Shown here: positions 1 to 8,044 of the stretch, one piece after another
How positions within the stretch are numbered: the first letter of the stretch is position 1
Layout: each line of letters opens with the position of its first letter
NCBI GenBank assembly: GCA_023419375.1
Contig: JAEZYD010000060.1
Location: 35,487-99,486, forward strand
Source: Pseudomonadota bacterium
GTDB lineage: Bacteria > Desulfobacterota > Desulfovibrionia > Desulfovibrionales > Desulfovibrionaceae
DNA: 64,000 bases
Direction of reading: 5' to 3'
Position numbers and translations under genes: made by a program
The notes under the pieces: model-generated
Databases searched by the model: none
What the model was told of the DNA's origin: nothing
Seen by the model: only the letters and a program-made list of their open reading frames with translations

Positions 1-503
1 TTGTCGTGAATGTGGATATCGCCGTTAAGGTGCGCGGCAGAGGCATCCTTGGGCAGAATGTAGTTGTCGATGAAGAATTTTGAGCCCTCGGAACCATACT
101 TGAGCATGGTGCCCATGGCCGTATCGCCGTCAATATTGGCGTTCTCGCGCTTGATGTCTTCCTGCAGGGCCGGGGAATACGTAAGCTTTTTATAGATATC
201 CATGAGATACGATTCCGCATTGCGGATTTTCGTATGCTCGGCCCGGTACAGAATGTAAGCCTTGGCGCTCTTGGCGTAGTCGTACTGAATCAGGGTTTCT
301 TCAACAACATCCTGAATTTCTTCCACATGCTTGAGGCTGCGCGACTCCAGCTTTTTGCACACCTTTTCGGTGACAAACAGCAGGTCAGTGGGGGACATGT
401 CTTCACCACCAACGGCCTGATTGGCCTTGGTGATGGCATTGAGAATCTTGACCGAATCAAAAGGCACTTCCGTGCCGTCGCGCTTAATAATGCTGGCGAG
501 CAT
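1..503 (-). CDS. nrdD: Anaerobic ribonucleoside-triphosphate reductase, N-terminal part (runs off the left edge)
   Basis: Translating the minus strand from the ATG at 503-501 gives an open frame of 167 codons to the window edge. It begins MLASIIKRDGTEVPFDS and contains KILNAITKANQAVGGEDM and EEIQDVVEETLIQYDYAKSA, which is the ATP-cone regulatory domain typical of the start of class III ribonucleotide reductases. It ends in HLNGDIHIHD, the conserved start of the NrdD catalytic barrel. The enzyme makes deoxyribonucleotides anaerobically with a glycyl radical and needs the NrdG activase, which is not visible here. A cobalamin riboswitch and a terminator lie in its leader, so expression is probably shut off when B12 is plentiful. 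The C-terminal glycyl-radical region is outside the window. Confidence 0.93.
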   Translation of the reverse strand, partial: MLASIIKRDGTEVPFDSVKILNAITKANQAVGGEDMSPTDLLFVTEKVCKKLESRSLKHVEEIQDVVEETLIQYDYAKSAKAYILYRAEHTKIRNAESYLMDIYKKLTYSPALQEDIKRENANIDGDTAMGTMLKYGSEGSKFFIDNYILPKDASAAHLNGDIHIHD

Positions 504-533
504 GAACTTCGCTCCAAACGTGTGGGCTATGAA

Positions 534-562
534 CAAAAAGGCCGCCCGAACAAAACGGGCGG
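534..562 (-). terminator. Intrinsic terminator in the nrdD leader (riboswitch expression platform)
   Basis: On the minus strand CCGCCCG, a seven-base loop (TTTTGTT) and CGGGCGG form a 7-bp GC stem followed at once by CCTTTTTG. It sits between the cobalamin aptamer and the nrdD start codon, 30 nt before the ATG, which is where a transcription-terminating riboswitch platform belongs. Confidence 0.8.
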
Positions 563-639
563 AGAGGCCATCAATGGCCCTTCTCTGACGGTTCATCTGC
601 AAAAGCCCGTTGCAGACGCTCCACTTTCTTAGAACGGTT

Positions 640-780
640 GAAAGCAGGTCTTCCGACTTGCCTGCCGCTTTTCGACCTTCCCGGTTTTATCCAGTGGCAC
701 TCGTGGAAAAGCGGTGTTGAACAGGCTCACGGCGGCGGGTCCGCTCCCGAATTTCACGGGAATTCCCTATTAAGCTCATG
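640..780 (-). ncRNA. Cobalamin (B12) riboswitch aptamer upstream of nrdD
   Basis: Reading the minus strand, the conserved blocks of the cobalamin riboswitch occur in order: AATAGGGAA, then a CCCGTGAAATTCGGGAGCGG hairpin followed by ACCCGCC (about 765-733), GTGCCACTGG (about 700-691), and the B12 box AAGTCGGAAGACCTGC (659-644). The spacing fits an adenosylcobalamin-type aptamer. Because class III reductase needs no B12 while class II does, a B12 off-switch in front of nrdD makes physiological sense; the regulatory direction is inferred from the downstream terminator. Confidence 0.92.
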
Positions 781-797
781 GCGCTTTCAATGTCTAG

Positions 798-826
798 AAA
801 ATCTCAAAAGAACTGCACCCTGTCAA
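798..826 (-). promoter_or_regulatory. Probable sigma-70 promoter for the nrdD riboswitch RNA
   Basis: TTGACA (826-821, minus strand) is followed after 17 nt by GATTTT (803-798). Transcription would start shortly before the aptamer. The -35 is perfect and the -10 weak. Confidence 0.5.
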
Positions 827-829
827 TAA

Positions 830-1408
830 ATGCAGGCAAAAAAGCTCTCCTAGCGTCATAGCAACACTGCGAATTCACTATTGAATTTTCTTGCCTGCCC
901 AATTTTTCACTACACCAAGGCCGCAAAACAGTGAGGGCGTGAACAAAAACGTTCGCCCTGGCTGGAGCCAGATCAGGCAACCTGACCCGCAACATGTGTG
1001 GCTTTGATTGGCGTTGCTGAAACATTTCGCCATGAATTCAGGCATCATGCCCCCATGGCGCTGCCGCCCAGGCCCCGGCACTGCGACCGCAGCCGATACC
1101 TGGCGAGCTTTCCTCAGAAAGCAGTTCCCGTAACGCAGGCAAGAACTTACTCTACCCACGCCGGGTTTTCAAGACGGCCTCCCCCACGTAAGAGGACTTA
1201 CCTCGGACTTGACATTTTTATTTGCCCGCCGCTTGCCGAACATGTCGTTTATAAAAACTTTTTTTGTACACGCAAACAGGGCTTGAGCATTCCGTAACAG
1301 CCAATAAACATAGGGGGCCGCATCGGCCCAACTCCGCTTCCACCGCCATTTTGCAGGGAAGTGCAATCGGATGCACGATGCGACCCGTCAACAAACCAGA
1401 AACGCCGT
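830..1408. other. Gene-free stretch between the nrdD promoter and the M16 peptidase
   Basis: No open frame here looks coding. The stretch holds several local hairpins: GGTAAG-TCCT-CTTACG on the minus strand near 1190-1205, and an imperfect GGGCG/CGCCC-type stem at about 931-957. A weak GGGCCG-ATG-CGGCCC stem near 1315-1329 could end peptidase transcription. I could not assign the stretch to a known RNA family. Confidence 0.4.
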
Positions 1409-4024
1409 CTACGGCAGCAGGATCATGTTGTAGAGGTTTTTGTCGTCCAGATACTTCTGCGCCACAGCCTGAATATCCGCAGGGGTCAGCTTGGCCGCTT
1501 TGTCGATGAGCGACTTGCTGAAATCGCGGGGCAGACCCAGCACAGCGTCTGTGGCGGCCACGCCCGCGCGGGAATCAAGGCTCTGCTTGTCGCGATAGTA
1601 TTCGCCAAGCAGGCGGTTGGCTCCGGCTTCAAGCAATTCCGCAGGCAGGGGTTTTGCCTTGATATCGGCAATAATTTTGGCAAAGCCTTCACGCGCCTGC
1701 GCTACCTTGTCCGGCGTTGTGCCAATGTAAAAAGCCATCATGCCGGCCTGGGGCATGGCGCGGTAAAAGGCCGTGACCGTGTATCCGAGGCCCTGCTCGT
1801 CGCGCATCTGGCTGAACAGCAAGCCGCTCTGCCCGGAAAGCACCGACTGCAAAAGCATGAGCGCAGGAGCATCCGGGCTGGTGTAGGGCACAGCCTTGAA
1901 CATCTGGAGCACATGGGCCTGATTGCGCCCCGGCAGATGCAGATCAAGGTTACGGGCATCACCCCAGGAGGGGGCTGGCAAGGAGAAATCCTTGTTGTCT
2001 GGCGCGGGCAATGTGCGGGCAAAGGCCAGCACGGCCTCGCGGTCAAAATCGCCTGCCACTGCCAACACCCAGGGCTGCACGAGCTGCTTGTCCCAGAACG
2101 AGCGGACATCCTTGGGCGTAAACTTGGAGAGGTTCGCTTCCGTGCCCAGACTGTCGTAGCCGTAGGGCTGACCACCGGGGAAGATGAAGGGATTCACGCG
2201 CGAGAACAGGAAGGAAGTAGGCCTGTCTGCCCGCTGGCGGATGGCGGCCTTCATGTTTTCCGCTTCGCGCTTGATTTCCTTGGCTTCAAAGCGGGGCTTG
2301 CCCAGCACCTCGCCCAGCATGGAGAAATAATCGGCATTGAACCGGGCCGGGCCAGTCAGGGACACGGTAAAGGTTTGCAGGCCCGCCTTGGCGGAGAGAG
2401 AAGCCGCGCGGTCGGCAAAATAGCGTTCCATGGCCTGGGCGTCCAGCTTGCCGCTGCCATCGCCAAGCGTGCTGGCCGTCAGTTCTGCCAGCCCTTGCTG
2501 GTCGGGCTTCAGCAGGGCGTTGCCGCCGGGCAGCATGAGATCAACCGCCACGTAAGGCACCGTGGCATCAGGGATAAGAATGACGGTGCGCCCCTGCCCC
2601 AGATCGACCACTTCCTGCTGTCCCGCAGTGGCCGAAGCCTGTTGCGTGGTTTTGGCAGCGGCGCTGCCGGGCCAGTTCTTTTGCAGCACGGCTTCCAGAT
2701 CGGGCAGTTTGGCATTTTCAGGGGCAAGCACACGCACCCGCGCCCTGCCGGGATCAAGCCAGAGGTCAATGGCCTGCTGTACCTGCGGCTGCGAAACATT
2801 ACGCTGGGTGAAGCGCAGATTCTGTTCCGCCACATCGCCGCCCAGCTCAAACTGGACGCTGCCCAGCCAGGAGGCAAGGCCGTTGAGCGTTTCCGCCGAG
2901 CGGTCCATGCTGTCTTCAAGGTTATAGCGGGCGCGCTTGAGGGCCTCGGGCTTGAAGTCTGCGGCCTTGAGCTTGGCAAGGTCTGTGGTCAGCCCCTGCC
3001 AGAAGGCTTCCAGCTTCTCCGGGGCCATATTGGCGGTAATGTACAGCATGCCAGCGCGTTCAAGGCTCATGTTGCCCACGCTGATGCTGTCCACAAGCTG
3101 CTTTTCGTACTCGTATTTGCGGCTCAGCAACGAAGTACCGTCGCCGCCAAGCAGGTAGCTCAGCACGTCCAGATCCACAGAGCGCAGGTCGCGCAGGGCT
3201 GGCGCAGGGAAGGCCATGCCCAGATAAACCTTGTTCCAGGGGCCGCGCACCACTTCAACGCGCTGACCGCCGGGGGCAGTCAGCAAATCAACCTGCGGCG
3301 GCGTAACAGCATCGTTGGTGTTGACCATGCCGCCAAAAAGTTCCTGCGCGTGTTGCAGCACCGCCTGCGGATCAATATCGCCCGCCACCAGCAGCAGCAT
3401 GTTCTGCGGCTGATACCAGCGCTGCACATAGGCACGCAGGTCATCAGCGGTGATGGCGCGCACGGTTTCCTTAAAGCCGATGATGGGACGCCCGTAGGGG
3501 GTGTTCTGGAGTGTGGACACCTGCAGGCTTTCAAACAGCCTGCTCATGGGCGAATCCTGATCGCGCTCAAGCTCGGAAATCACCACTTCTTTTTCCGACT
3601 CCAGTTCCTTGGGATCCAGAGCGGCCTGAAAGGCCATTTCTTTCACCACGTCCATGCCCATGCGCCAGTGGGCAGCGGGCATATCCGTCATGAACCATGT
3701 TTTGTCAAAGCTGGTGGCCGCGTTGAGGTAGCCGCCAAGGGCTTCCACATCGCGCGCCACCTGGCCCTTGGGCCTATGCTCGGTGCCTTTGAAGACCATG
3801 TGCTCCAGCAGATGGCTGATGCCAGCCTGCTTGGCGTCCTCATTGGCCGACCCGGTGCGTACGTAAAGGCGCGTTGCCACCAGAGGGAAGCGGCTATCCT
3901 TGATGATATACACGGAAAGCCCGTTGGGCAGTTTGGTCAGGGTTCGCTGTTCGCCCGGTGCGGCAGAGGCCGCGCCAGCCAGCAAGGCCAGCAGGAGGGG
4001 CAATAACAGAAGTATGCGTTGCAT
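1409..4024 (-). CDS. Exported M16-family zinc peptidase (two pitrilysin-like halves)
   Basis: This 871-residue protein starts with a clear signal peptide (MQRILLLLPLLLALLAGAASA, cleavage near residue 21), so it acts in the periplasm or envelope. The inverted zinc motif HLLEH is at residues 71-75 within GISHLLEHMVFKGT, and the downstream glutamate of the third ligand lies in EVVISELERD near residue 150. A second M16 domain in the C-terminal half has no HxxEH, as usual for the inactive partner half of long M16 proteases. The length matches bacterial pqqL/ymxG-like peptidases. An AAGGAG ribosome site precedes the ATG at 4024. It appears to be a single-gene unit. The substrate is unknown; peptide or signal-peptide clearance is the usual family role. 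Confidence 0.9.
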   Translation of the reverse strand: MQRILLLLPLLLALLAGAASAAPGEQRTLTKLPNGLSVYIIKDSRFPLVATRLYVRTGSANEDAKQAGISHLLEHMVFKGTEHRPKGQVARDVEALGGYLNAATSFDKTWFMTDMPAAHWRMGMDVVKEMAFQAALDPKELESEKEVVISELERDQDSPMSRLFESLQVSTLQNTPYGRPIIGFKETVRAITADDLRAYVQRWYQPQNMLLLVAGDIDPQAVLQHAQELFGGMVNTNDAVTPPQVDLLTAPGGQRVEVVRGPWNKVYLGMAFPAPALRDLRSVDLDVLSYLLGGDGTSLLSRKYEYEKQLVDSISVGNMSLERAGMLYITANMAPEKLEAFWQGLTTDLAKLKAADFKPEALKRARYNLEDSMDRSAETLNGLASWLGSVQFELGGDVAEQNLRFTQRNVSQPQVQQAIDLWLDPGRARVRVLAPENAKLPDLEAVLQKNWPGSAAAKTTQQASATAGQQEVVDLGQGRTVILIPDATVPYVAVDLMLPGGNALLKPDQQGLAELTASTLGDGSGKLDAQAMERYFADRAASLSAKAGLQTFTVSLTGPARFNADYFSMLGEVLGKPRFEAKEIKREAENMKAAIRQRADRPTSFLFSRVNPFIFPGGQPYGYDSLGTEANLSKFTPKDVRSFWDKQLVQPWVLAVAGDFDREAVLAFARTLPAPDNKDFSLPAPSWGDARNLDLHLPGRNQAHVLQMFKAVPYTSPDAPALMLLQSVLSGQSGLLFSQMRDEQGLGYTVTAFYRAMPQAGMMAFYIGTTPDKVAQAREGFAKIIADIKAKPLPAELLEAGANRLLGEYYRDKQSLDSRAGVAATDAVLGLPRDFSKSLIDKAAKLTPADIQAVAQKYLDDKNLYNMILLP

Positions 4025-4220
4025 GTTTGCTCCTTATGGATTTGCAGTCGCAAGAAGGCAGAGGCAAAGGCAGTAACCGCCCTGCTCCCCGGACTGTTTT
4101 TAACCAACATGAATACTAATACCCCCGGCACGGGGTGGCAAGCCGCAGCTTTTGGCTCGCCCCGGCCGTCTGATTTTATGAGGTCGCGACCTTGCTGAAT
4201 TTTCCGAAGCTTTCAGCAAC

Positions 4221-4251
4221 AAAAAACCGGCAGTCATATGATTGCCGGTTT
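4221..4251 (-). terminator. Intrinsic terminator of the liv operon
   Basis: On the minus strand AACCGGCAATCATATG is paired with its complement up to GCCGGTT and followed by TTTTTTG. It lies just after the livF stop codon. Confidence 0.85.
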
Positions 4252-4293
4252 GAGCGCTGACCAGATCAACGCGGTCTGAAATCAGAAAAAAGT

Positions 4294-5016
4294 CTAGCCG
4301 CCGAGGTAGGCGTCCTTGACCTTGGGGTTTTCGAGCAGTTCGCGCCCCGGGCCTTCAAGCACCACCCTGCCAACTTCAAGAATATAGGCATAGTGCGCCA
4401 CAGAAAGCGCCGCAAAGGCGTTCTGCTCCACCAGCAGGACGGTTTTACCCTCTTCGTTGATGCGCTTGACGATGTCGAAAATTTCGCGCACCAGCAGCGG
4501 GGCAAGCCCCAGCGAAGGTTCGTCAAGCATGAGCAGATCGGGGCGGCTCATGAGCGCGCGGCCCACGGCCAGCATCTGCTGCTCGCCGCCGGAGAGCGTA
4601 CCGCCCTTCTGCCAGAGACGTTCCTTGAGACGCGGAAACAGGCTGTAAACCCACTCGATATCATGGGCTATTTCTGCCTTGTCGCTGCGCGAATACGCGC
4701 CAAGGTACAGGTTTTCCTCCACCGTCAGGTGGGGCAGGATACGCCGCCCTTCCGGCGAAAGAGAAATGCCCTTGCGCACCATGTCTTCGGGCTTGAGGCC
4801 CATGAGCGAAGCCGGGGCGTCACCCTCGTTGCGGGTCAGCAGAATATCGCCGCTGATGGTTTTGTTCAGGCCGGCGATGGAGCGGATGATACTGCTCTTG
4901 CCCGCGCCGTTGGCCCCGATAAGTGTCACAATGCTGCCGCGCGGGATATTCAGGCTTACGCCCTGAACGGCCTGAATGCCGCCGTAGCGCACATGGAGAT
5001 TACGAATTTCAAGCAT
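4294..5016 (-). CDS. livF: Branched-chain amino-acid ABC transporter ATPase LivF
   Basis: The 240-residue protein is the second ATPase of a LivFGMHK importer at the inner membrane. The Walker A motif GANGAGKSS, signature LSGGEQQML and Walker B LLMLDEP are intact. I start it at MLEIRNLHVRYGG (ATG 5016), which matches the family length; an upstream in-frame extension to 5127 reads as low-complexity leader and would make the protein atypically long. A 156-nt gap separates it from livG, unlike the overlapping livG-livM-livH junctions, but orientation and the terminator after livF keep it in the operon. Confidence 0.93.
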   Translation of the reverse strand: MLEIRNLHVRYGGIQAVQGVSLNIPRGSIVTLIGANGAGKSSIIRSIAGLNKTISGDILLTRNEGDAPASLMGLKPEDMVRKGISLSPEGRRILPHLTVEENLYLGAYSRSDKAEIAHDIEWVYSLFPRLKERLWQKGGTLSGGEQQMLAVGRALMSRPDLLMLDEPSLGLAPLLVREIFDIVKRINEEGKTVLLVEQNAFAALSVAHYAYILEVGRVVLEGPGRELLENPKVKDAYLGG

Positions 5017-5172
5017 GATGCACCCTGTCCATATGTCGGTCTGCGCCGGAAGAGCTTTCCGGGCATGTCTATCTGCTGCGTATGGCCGTTTGCTCCTGCA
5101 CAGGAGCGGCAAACAGCGCCTTTGCAAGCCGCAACGGGCAGCCGGAGCAAGGCTCCGCCGCCCGGGCCGCGA

Positions 5173-5994
5173 CTAAATGACTTTTTCCAGCGTGGCGTCC
5201 TCACCCAGATAGGCGCGGATGACCACGGGGTTGTTGCGGATGGATTCCGGCTCGCCCTCGGCGATCAAGGCGCCGTACTCCATGACCCAGATATACTGGC
5301 ACACGCCCATGACGACCTTCATGTCATGCTCGATCAGCAGAATGGTGAGGTCGAATTCGTCACGGATATGGCCGATAAAATGCATGAGATCCAGGCTTTC
5401 CTGCGGATTCATGCCCGCTGCGGGTTCGTCAAGCAGCAACAGTTTGGGCTCTGTGGCCAGAGCGCGGGCTATCTCAAGCCTGCGCTGCGCGCCGTAAGGC
5501 AGGCTGCCCGCCTGATCGTTGAGGTTGCCGCTCAGGTTTACCCGGTCGGCAAGCTGCTTGCTTTTTTCCACAATGGCCGCTTCTTCCTTATAAAAGGCGG
5601 GGATGCCCAGAGGGGCCATCCACCAGGGGCAGCGGCGGCGCACATGACAGCCGACCATGATATTCTCAAGCACGGTCATCTGCTGCGACAGACGGATGTT
5701 CTGGAAAGTGCGGGCCATGCCCATGCGGCAGATTTCCGAGGGGCCAAGGCCCTTCACGCTCTTGCCGTCAAAAACCACGTCGCCTTCCTGCGGCGTGTAA
5801 AAACCGCTCAGGACGTTGAACGCGGTGGTTTTGCCCGCGCCGTTGGGGCCGATAATGCCCGCAATGGCGCCCTTGGGCAGGGCGATGGAAAGATCGCTCA
5901 CGGCGGTCACGCCGCCAAAACGCATGGTTACGTCCTTTGCCAGCAGCAGTGCGCCCTCGTAATTGGGAGCCTTGGGCAGATTAAAACCGCTCAT
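5173..5994 (-). CDS. livG: Branched-chain amino-acid ABC transporter ATPase LivG
   Basis: This 273-residue ATPase has Walker A GPNGAGKTT, the LivG-type signature LPYGAQRRLEIARAL and Walker B LLLLDEPAAGMNP, followed by the LivG-typical long C-terminal part with HDMKVVMG. It energises import together with LivF. Its ATG overlaps the livM stop codon (ATGA), so the two genes are translationally coupled. Confidence 0.94.
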   Translation of the reverse strand: MSGFNLPKAPNYEGALLLAKDVTMRFGGVTAVSDLSIALPKGAIAGIIGPNGAGKTTAFNVLSGFYTPQEGDVVFDGKSVKGLGPSEICRMGMARTFQNIRLSQQMTVLENIMVGCHVRRRCPWWMAPLGIPAFYKEEAAIVEKSKQLADRVNLSGNLNDQAGSLPYGAQRRLEIARALATEPKLLLLDEPAAGMNPQESLDLMHFIGHIRDEFDLTILLIEHDMKVVMGVCQYIWVMEYGALIAEGEPESIRNNPVVIRAYLGEDATLEKVI

Positions 5995-7028
5995 GCCTTG
6001 CCCCTCCTGAAGAACGCGCCCATTGATTTCCAGGTCAGCTCACGGGTACCCATGATGCCCTCGCGCCGATAAAGAATAATGGCCAGCAGCACCAGCGAAA
6101 ACACCACCATACGCATACCGGGGATGCCGGGGATTTCAATAAAGCCCAGATCCATGGGTTCTTCAATGGCGCGCAGCCATTCAAGCAGGATGGTGATGAC
6201 CGTGGCGCCGAGCAGGCTGCCCGTCAGCGAGCCAAGACCGCCAGCCACAACGAACATGAGCACGTTGAAGGTCAGCAGAAAGTTGAACATCTTGGGGTCG
6301 ATGGTGGAGAGGTGGGAGCCAAGCAGCGCCCCGCCCACACCGGCAAAAAACGCGCCCACGCAGAACGAAAGCACCTTGTAGCGGAACACGTTGATGCCCA
6401 TGACCCTGGCGGCGATTTCGTTATCGCGTATACAGCGCATCACGTTGCCGTAATTGCTGAATATGAGCCGCGAAAGCACTATGAGCGTGAAGAGCATCCA
6501 GATGTAGCACGAAAGCAGACTGGCATGCCCTGGAATGCCCTTGATGCCCAGCGAACCGTTGGTGATGGAGGTGGCATTGACGATCAGGACGCGGATGATT
6601 TCTGCAAAGCCAAGGGTGGCAATGCCAAGGTAGTCATCGCCAAGCCGCAGCACAGGCACGGCGATAATAAAGGCAAAGATGGTGGCCACCAGCCCACCGG
6701 CCAGCGCAGAAACCCAGAAAGGCGTAAACAGCTCGGAGAAAGGCCAGATGATGGGTTCAAGAATCCACATCATTTCTTTCTGCTCGGGGCTCAGGATGCA
6801 CAGGGCTGAAACATACGCGCCGATGGCGATAAACCCTGCATGGCCCAGAGAAAAGAGGCCGGTAAATCCGTAAATCAGGTTGAGCGAAAGCGCCAGAATG
6901 GCGTTGATGAAAATGAGTTTGGCGATATAAATCTGGTAGTCGCCGAGAAAGCTTTCTGCCTGGGAGAGCACAAGGCCAAACAGCAGCATGACCATAATGC
7001 TCAGAATGGTGCTTCTGTTCAGGCGCAT
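5991..7028 (-). CDS. livM: Branched-chain amino-acid ABC transporter permease LivM
   Basis: The 345-residue inner-membrane permease contains about eight to ten hydrophobic segments and the conserved LivM motifs NLIYGFTGLFSLGHAGF near residue 50 and GDDYLGIATLGFAEI (the EAA-loop region that contacts the ATPases). Its start codon overlaps the livH stop (TAATG), and its end overlaps livG, so the permeases and first ATPase form a coupled block. Confidence 0.93.
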   Translation of the reverse strand: MRLNRSTILSIMVMLLFGLVLSQAESFLGDYQIYIAKLIFINAILALSLNLIYGFTGLFSLGHAGFIAIGAYVSALCILSPEQKEMMWILEPIIWPFSELFTPFWVSALAGGLVATIFAFIIAVPVLRLGDDYLGIATLGFAEIIRVLIVNATSITNGSLGIKGIPGHASLLSCYIWMLFTLIVLSRLIFSNYGNVMRCIRDNEIAARVMGINVFRYKVLSFCVGAFFAGVGGALLGSHLSTIDPKMFNFLLTFNVLMFVVAGGLGSLTGSLLGATVITILLEWLRAIEEPMDLGFIEIPGIPGMRMVVFSLVLLAIILYRREGIMGTRELTWKSMGAFFRRGKA

Positions 7029-7921
7029 TAGATTTTCTCCTCCATTCGCTCACCCAGCAGCCCTGTGGGCTTGAACAGCAGCACGAACACCAGCAGCACA
7101 AAGGCGAAGGCGTCGCGGTACCCCGAAAGCTCAGGCATGAAGGCCACGGTCATGATTTCAACAAAGCCGAGGGCAACACCGCCGATAACAGCGCCCTGAA
7201 TGGAGCCGATGCCGCCGAACACAGCCGCGATAAAGGCCTTGAGGCCGGGCATGATGCCCATGTAGGGATGCACCTGCGGGTAGCGCAAGGCCCACATGAT
7301 GCCCGAGGCCGCCGCCAGCGCAGAGCCAATGCCAAACGTGAGGGCAATGATGTTGTCCACCCGCACCCCCAAAAGGCGCGTGGTTTCAATATCTTTTGAA
7401 ATGGCGCGCATGGCGAGGCCGGGCTTTGTGCGGTACACCACATACAAAAGCACGGCCACAAGCACGATGGTCATGATCGGCACAAAGGCCGTGAGAGGCA
7501 GAATACGCAGGCCGCCAATCTGCCATTCAGAAACCAGCCATTCGGGCTGCAACACGGGGCGGGGCTGGCCTGTAAAGACCACCACGGCGAGGCTTTCAAT
7601 AAAAAACGATACGGCAATGGCGCTGATAAGCGCCGAAATACGCGGGGCGTCGCGCAAGGGTCTGTAGGCGATCCTTTCTACAAGGATGCCGAGCACGCTG
7701 GCGCCAAGAACGGCGACAACAGCGGCTACACCCCAGGGCCAGCCAAAGGCGAACGTGCCGAAAAATACAAAGTACGCGCCGATCATCAGAATATCGCCGT
7801 GGGCAAAGTTGATCAGGCGCAGGATGCCGTAAACCATGGTGTAGCCGATGGCGATCAGCGCATACAGCGACCCAAGGGTCAGGGCGTTAAAGCAGTGCTG
7901 CAAAAACATATCAAGGCTCAT
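7028..7921 (-). CDS. livH: Branched-chain amino-acid ABC transporter permease LivH
   Basis: The start MSLDMFLQHCFNALTLGS (ATG at 7921, preceded by GAGGTG) gives 297 residues, the normal LivH size; a longer in-frame start at 7987 would overlap the upstream terminator and is rejected. The motif GYTMVYGILRLINFAHGD near residue 30 is the LivH family hallmark. It pairs with LivM to form the membrane channel. It follows the binding-protein gene livK after a strong stem-loop, so it probably receives only part of the livK transcription. Confidence 0.93.
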   Translation of the reverse strand: MSLDMFLQHCFNALTLGSLYALIAIGYTMVYGILRLINFAHGDILMIGAYFVFFGTFAFGWPWGVAAVVAVLGASVLGILVERIAYRPLRDAPRISALISAIAVSFFIESLAVVVFTGQPRPVLQPEWLVSEWQIGGLRILPLTAFVPIMTIVLVAVLLYVVYRTKPGLAMRAISKDIETTRLLGVRVDNIIALTFGIGSALAAASGIMWALRYPQVHPYMGIMPGLKAFIAAVFGGIGSIQGAVIGGVALGFVEIMTVAFMPELSGYRDAFAFVLLVFVLLFKPTGLLGERMEEKI

Positions 7922-7992
7922 GGGCCACCTCAGCGCCTCGCAACGGACAAAAGGCCACACTGGGCCCTTCCGCTCGAACAGCGGCAAAAAAA

Positions 7993-8031
7993 TGAAAAAA
8001 GCACCCCGCGGCGTATAACGCCGCGGGGTTG
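7993..8031 (-). terminator. Stem-loop terminator/attenuator between livK and livH
   Basis: The minus strand reads AACCCCGCGGCGT, a short loop and ACGCCGCGGGGT, followed by GCTTTTTTC. The stem is 12-13 bp and GC-rich. Partial termination here would make the binding protein more abundant than the membrane complex, a common arrangement in binding-protein operons. Confidence 0.85.
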
Positions 8032-8044
8032 ATCTGTTGTTTAC

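Noticed and set aside
1040..1270. Possible 6S or other housekeeping RNA on the minus strand
   Set aside because: A short stretch resembles the 6S closing region, but a matching closing stem and central bubble could not be built.
1312..1330. Terminator after the M16 peptidase gene
   Set aside because: The GGGCCG/CGGCCC stem is only 6 bp and lacks a T run.
1361..4006. 881-codon plus-strand open frame opposite the M16 peptidase
   Set aside because: It is the antisense shadow of the peptidase gene: the minus strand has a signal peptide, HxxEH and a ribosome site, while the plus frame is His/Gly/Gln-rich with no domain.
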